Assembly (NCBI GenBank): GCA_003833135.1 | Contig: QZLH01000029.1 | Span: forward strand, 165,725-176,305 | From: Oehlia diaphana | Taxonomy: Eukaryota; Glomeromycota; Glomeromycetes; Glomerales; Glomeraceae | Direction of reading: 5' to 3' | DNA length: 10,581 nt | In this document: piece by piece, positions 7,631 through 10,581 of the stretch | Layout of the letters: every line of letters begins with the position of its first letter | How positions within the stretch are numbered: position 1 is the stretch's first letter | Translations under genes and position numbers: made by a program | The notes under the pieces: model-generated | The model's database searches: none | The model's input: only the letters and a program-made list of their open reading frames with translations | Told to the model about the DNA's origin: nothing

Positions 7631-8624
7631 CTAAGAACAAAGAAGTTCACGAAGATGCTCAGGAATAAGTGGATATGGGCCTTTGTAATACCAAACATAT
7701 CTTTTTAGTGCAGTCCCATTCTCTTCACCGAGTTTCTTTTTGATCTGATCACGCATCAAATTCTTCCAGATCTTTATGAAAGTGTTTCATGTTGTTTGCC
7801 TTGTACCTCTATTGCAAATCCATATTGTAGATAGTAAATATCGAGTTCTAATCCTTGAAAATGTATTTTCAAGAAATCTGGTCGGTAGGCCAAGAATGTT
7901 ATTTTGGCTTTATGACATAGATTTTCATGTTTATTTAAGCAACCATTGCAACTATTTCTTAGAGTGCTTTATACAATTAAAACTTGGAACCCATCTATGA
8001 CCTTTGTTACATATCCATTACATTGGAACACAGATTTATATATTCCGTAGAAAGGCACATACCACCCTACTGTGAGCGATTTCCTTGACTCCTATAAGAC
8101 CACAAAGAAATTACCAGCACACTGTGAATACTATCTTACCATCTTCCCATATTTTTTATTAGATAAAGGGTTGTAGACCATTCATGACCTTTGCCGCATC
8201 TCCAAAGCATTGGAATAGTCGAATTAACATATTCTGTTGAAAGCCCCGCTCTTGTGCAATATTTTTTGCAAATCAATAATATTTCGTAGTTTACGGACTG
8301 GGATATATTTTTTGTCTTAATAACATGTTTTCTGGCTAGTGTACGGCACCTTTGACACCAAGTTCCCATCCTTTGCTGAAGCCTCCCATTTTTTACACTG
8401 CCATTCAAGAGGATTCCGTCTATTAATATACTTACTTGTAAGGCAAAGACCCCTTTTTTCTCTCATATTTTAATCGTTCGAGTACGACGTTTTTCAACTG
8501 CAAACCACGGGCACCATGTTTTGCTATTTTCCACACAATTGAGAGTTGCGGACCATAAATGATCTTTAAAAACACATTTCCAAAGCATTGGAGCTTTACT
8601 ATTGACATAATTTTCGGAAAGATA
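7631..8624 (-). pseudogene. Decayed tandem zinc-ribbon / Vsr-like nuclease fusion
   Basis: On the minus strand four degraded copies of a module of about 60 residues occur, with consensus (C)LSTEYVN...PMLW.C.KGHxW...L..IKN...WC..C. Copy 1 (from 8624) has ENYVNSKAPMLWKC and DHLWSATLNC. Copy 2 has LCLTSKYIN and WCQRC but lost its GHxW part. Copy 3 is best kept, with LSTEYVNSTIPMLWRC then GKGHEW (8136-8408 frame). Copy 4 has MCLSTEYINL and GHRW, then CNGC. This pattern fits probable zinc-ribbon domains of the DUF4379 type. The C-terminus reads YRPDFL, LELDIYY, FAIEVQGKQHE (Asp at 7840-7842, Glu at 7807-7809) and RYVWYYKGPYPLIPEHL before TAG 7631-7633, matching a Vsr/PD-(D/E)xK-like nuclease end. 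Several frameshifts and stops make it dead. In life it would be a nucleic-acid-binding nuclease. Confidence 0.72.
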
Positions 8625-9220
8625 TTAATAGTTTATACATCTTTTCAACAGTCAGCCGGCATAAAATATAATAAATAGCTCTACTTTGATTTTTAAACAT
8701 ATGTGCGTGTTTTCGTGTGTATGGCGTGAAACGTCATAAAAACAAATTCTTTATCTTTATTAATACAAATGAAAGATAAATACAAATCGTGTCAACACCC
8801 GTACATGTGAAAAATAAATTACAGATTCACCGAGGCAAGCAAATAAATATAATTTTTATATAAACCATGTTCCTTATGAAAAATCTATGTAAACAATGCC
8901 TAATAAAATATAGTTACCAAATGTGAAACATTTCCGAATATAAACTTAAGAAATGATAAAAAAAAATACTTATCAGTCCGTGGCGCAGCAAATTTATTTT
9001 CGAAATAAAAAATTCGGTTTATTACTTTGATTTGGTTATATTTTTCCTATCGTATATGACGGACAATAATTTTTTTTTTCATATCACAAATATCAATAAT
9101 AAAATTATGGTTCATATCTAGTAATATTCAAGATATTTAAATTTTCAAAGTTTTTTTTAAAAAAAGTAAAAAATTTCATTTCCGTGCAGGATATACTAAA
9201 AATTCCAAGAAAATCATTTC

Positions 9221-9521
9221 GGCGGTGTTAATCACATGAACATGCTCATATCACGAATAAATTTACTTTTATGGTCTTTTGTACAAGATTTTTTTATTTT
9301 TTTTTTGTACAAGGTTTTATAATTATAGAATTGTGATAATAATAAAACTACTATACTGTGTTTTGATTTCATTATTATTAGTCGTCAAATGAGTAATATA
9401 TTAAAAAAATAAGTTTTTTTTTTCCTCATTTTCATGCACAATTTCTGATATTGTGTTCATAATTAATGAAATGTAATTGAATAAAATTAACGTAAAAGTT
9501 TCCTTTTTTGATAACACCGCC
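9221..9521. mobile_element. Candidate small inverted-repeat element, 301 bp
   Basis: GGCGGTGTTA at 9221-9230 is the exact reverse complement of TAACACCGCC at 9512-9521, and the match nearly extends to GGCGGTGTTA(A)TCA. Such G+C-rich ends are striking in DNA this AT-rich. The interior has no frame. It carries a direct duplication of TTTTGTACAAG (9277-9287 and 9303-9313). I find no target-site duplication, so it may be an old insertion, an element type that makes none, or coincidence. Confidence 0.45.
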
Positions 9522-9768
9522 CAGAATTATATAATTACTAAGGAGTGTAGATCAATGATTGTCTGCATGACTATCATAACTATCATTATTTCTACTTTTA
9601 GTTAAACTGATAAAAATTGCAAAGGACAATATGAAATAAAACATTTAATGAAAACAATCTTCTTTTTTATATCTATGAAATTACCATTCTTTATAAGAAA
9701 AAGTAAGAAAAACTAAAAATATATACGTATAATATTTTTTTTTTCTGATTATAATAAAATAAAAAATG

Positions 9769-9788
9769 AATTAATTAATTAATTAATT
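9769..9788. repeat. (AATT)5 microsatellite
   Basis: Five perfect AATT tetranucleotide units followed by a T run. Simple sequence, no function implied. Confidence 0.9.
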
Positions 9789-9997
9789 TTTTTTAGTTGT
9801 CCGCGAATAAGGATTTTTGTGAAATTAAAATGATCTATTAATAAAAATGTCATTTTATACAATAGCTATGAATTTTCCTTTTACGTTCTCTTTATACAAT
9901 TTTAATCAATGTTTGAAAAGAGTTGGTTGAATATAACTATGAGATTTCTATTTAAAGAAATTACTCTTAAATTTAAAAATATATGATTTCAAAAAAT

Positions 9998-10005
9998 TAT
10001 ATAAA
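9998..10005 (+). promoter_or_regulatory. TATA box candidate
   Basis: TATATAAA lies about 90 bp upstream of ATG 10096. A start of transcription about 30-40 bp downstream would give a 5' leader of roughly 50-60 bases, rich in A and pyrimidine tracts (TTTTTTCCCTTC at about 10012-10023). The surrounding DNA is so AT-rich that this is moderate evidence only. Confidence 0.45.
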
Positions 10006-10037
10006 CACTCGTTTTTTCCCTTCAAAATTTCTTCAGT

Positions 10038-10064
10038 TCGATCTGAAATAATTAAAAAGATCGA
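10038..10064. promoter_or_regulatory. Inverted repeat in presumed 5' leader
   Basis: TCGATCT (10038-10044) and AGATCGA (10058-10064) are perfect inverted copies around a 13-base AT spacer. An AGATCT follows at 10072-10077. They could be a regulatory-protein site or a weak RNA hairpin. No function is known. Confidence 0.3.
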
Positions 10065-10095
10065 GATAAAAAAGATCTAATTAATAAAAAAAGAA

Positions 10096-10581
10096 ATGAA
10101 GTTCACAACTCTTGTTTGTTTAACGGCTTTGGGAGTTTCGGCTCTTAATGGTGAATAATAGAAACTTGAATATGAAATTATTATGTACAGTAAATAAATG
10201 AAATTAATTTTACTAATTTTTTTTTTCAAAAAATTTATTAGTTAATGCTGCTCCTATTTCTGATGTTGAATTGAATAATAAACGTGACGAAGCTTCAACA
10301 TATTATTATGATGATGATAAGAAGGATAAGTACGACGACGAATACGGATACTATGACAAAAAGAAGGACCACAAAGATGACAAAAAAGATGACAAAAAAG
10401 ACTATTACAAACGTAGTGCAGTAGCCGATGGAAAAGATGAGCACAAGAACGATTACTACCCCGAATACTATGATCATAAAAAGGACTACGATAGCGAATA
10501 CGGATACGATGACAAAAAGAAGGACCACAAAGATGACAAAAAAGATGACAAAAAAGACTATTACAAACGTAGTGCAGTAGC
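10096..10581 (+). CDS. Secreted Kex2-site repeat protein (signalling-peptide precursor-like), 3' truncated by window
   Basis: Exon 1 (10096-10150) encodes MKFTTLVCLTALGVSALN; exon 2 starts at 10242, completing a Val codon across the junction. The joined N-terminus is a classical signal peptide, with probable cleavage after Val-Asn-Ala (residue 21) before Ala-Pro. The mature part is low complexity and rich in Lys, Asp and Tyr. It is punctuated by Lys-Arg at 10280-10285, 10409-10414 and 10565-10570. The last two are 52 codons apart; each is followed by SAVA and preceded by DYY. Signal peptide plus repeats closed by Lys-Arg is the layout of fungal Kex2-processed repeat proteins (KEPs) and of mating-pheromone precursors, where the Golgi protease Kex2 releases peptides. 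No stop or frameshift is seen up to the edge. A structural or host-interaction secreted protein is the alternative. The exact peptide function is unknown. Confidence 0.8.
10151..10241 (+). other. Spliceosomal intron, 91 bp
   Basis: The donor is GTGAAT at 10151 and the acceptor TTATTAG ends at 10241. TACTAAT at 10211-10217 is a good branch site, followed by a long T run. Read without splicing, the frame hits a stop at once (GGT GAA TAA). Removing the intron joins the signal peptide to the repeat region in frame and restores a Val-Asn-Ala-Ala-Pro cleavage region, which strongly supports it. Confidence 0.85.
10340..10581 (+). repeat. Coding minisatellite, 156-bp period
   Basis: The stretch 10340-10425 recurs at 10496-10581 with a single visible mismatch (T at 10352, G at 10508) over 86 bp, where the window ends. 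The period of 156 bp equals 52 codons, so copies can be added or lost without a frameshift. Within each copy a smaller GATGACAAAAAA unit is itself duplicated (Lys-Asp-Asp-Lys). The near-identity implies recent duplication or gene conversion. Confidence 0.9.

Larger units (their letters stand above)
8625..10095. other. AT-rich intergenic DNA upstream of the secreted-protein gene
   Basis: No coding frame is credible here. It contains a perfect 9-bp inverted pair (TTTATCTTT 8750-8758, AAAGATAAA 8772-8780) beside three ACAAAT direct repeats, a candidate inverted-repeat element (9221-9521), an (AATT)5 microsatellite (9769-9788) and the presumed promoter of the gene at 10096. The G+C is very low apart from the element ends. 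Confidence 0.65.

Noticed and set aside
7776..8000. Plus-strand frame of 74 codons
   Set aside because: It lies antisense to the nuclease end (YRPDFL...EVQGKQH) of the zinc-ribbon relic, which has recognisable motifs.
1122..8624. Alternative genetic code or stop-codon readthrough to explain the internal stops
   Set aside because: TAA, TAG and TGA all interrupt the frames, and many shifts are indels, so no recoding scheme restores them. The intact gene at 10096 needs no recoding.
10295..10528. Minus-strand frame of Val/Ile/Phe resembling a membrane protein
   Set aside because: It is the complement of the GAT/GAC/AAA repeats of the secreted-protein gene. That gene has a signal peptide, an intron and coherent Lys-Arg sites on the plus strand.

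Overview
The window looks like nuclear DNA of an arbuscular mycorrhizal fungus (Glomeromycotina, Rhizophagus-like). It is strongly A+T-rich. Introns are short GT-AG type with a TACTAAT-like branch site. The coding remnants resemble lineage-expanded families of these fungi: tandem zinc-ribbon modules fused to a Vsr/restriction-like nuclease, a Crinkler-type N-terminal header, a SAM-like plus coiled-coil protein, and a Kex2-site-rich secreted repeat protein. The species assignment is inference from remembered family resemblance; no search was run.

Layout. 1-274: a tandem array with a period of about 115 bp, probably continuing off the left edge. 275-1121: AT-rich non-coding DNA with one hairpin and small direct repeats. 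1122-2113 (+): a broken tyrosine-recombinase-like gene. 2234-2755 (+): a second broken reading frame of unknown family, possibly the same unit. 2922-3134 (+): a short Crinkler-header-like ORF. 3418-4121: a complete 704-bp non-autonomous DNA transposon with terminal inverted repeats and a 9-bp target duplication. 4306-6119 (+): a decayed gene for a SAM-like/coiled-coil protein with an acidic tail. 6491-7606 (-): a decayed gene of unknown function, possibly restriction-nuclease-like. 7631-8624 (-): a decayed zinc-ribbon/nuclease fusion. 8625-10095: AT-rich non-coding DNA holding a second candidate inverted-repeat element (9221-9521). 10096 to the right edge (+): the only intact gene, encoding a secreted, lysine/aspartate/tyrosine-rich repeat protein cut by Lys-Arg sites, with one 91-bp intron.

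Interpretation. About 7.5 kb of the window is a graveyard of protein-coding relics from families that expand and mobilise in these genomes, littered with small transposons. It lies next to one apparently live gene for a candidate signalling-peptide precursor. The relics carry both frameshifts and in-frame stops, which argues for real decay more than for sequencing indels. No operon or cooperating pathway is seen. The strongest candidates for novelty are the Kex2-processed repeat precursor, the 704-bp transposon family, and the recombinase and nuclease relics.
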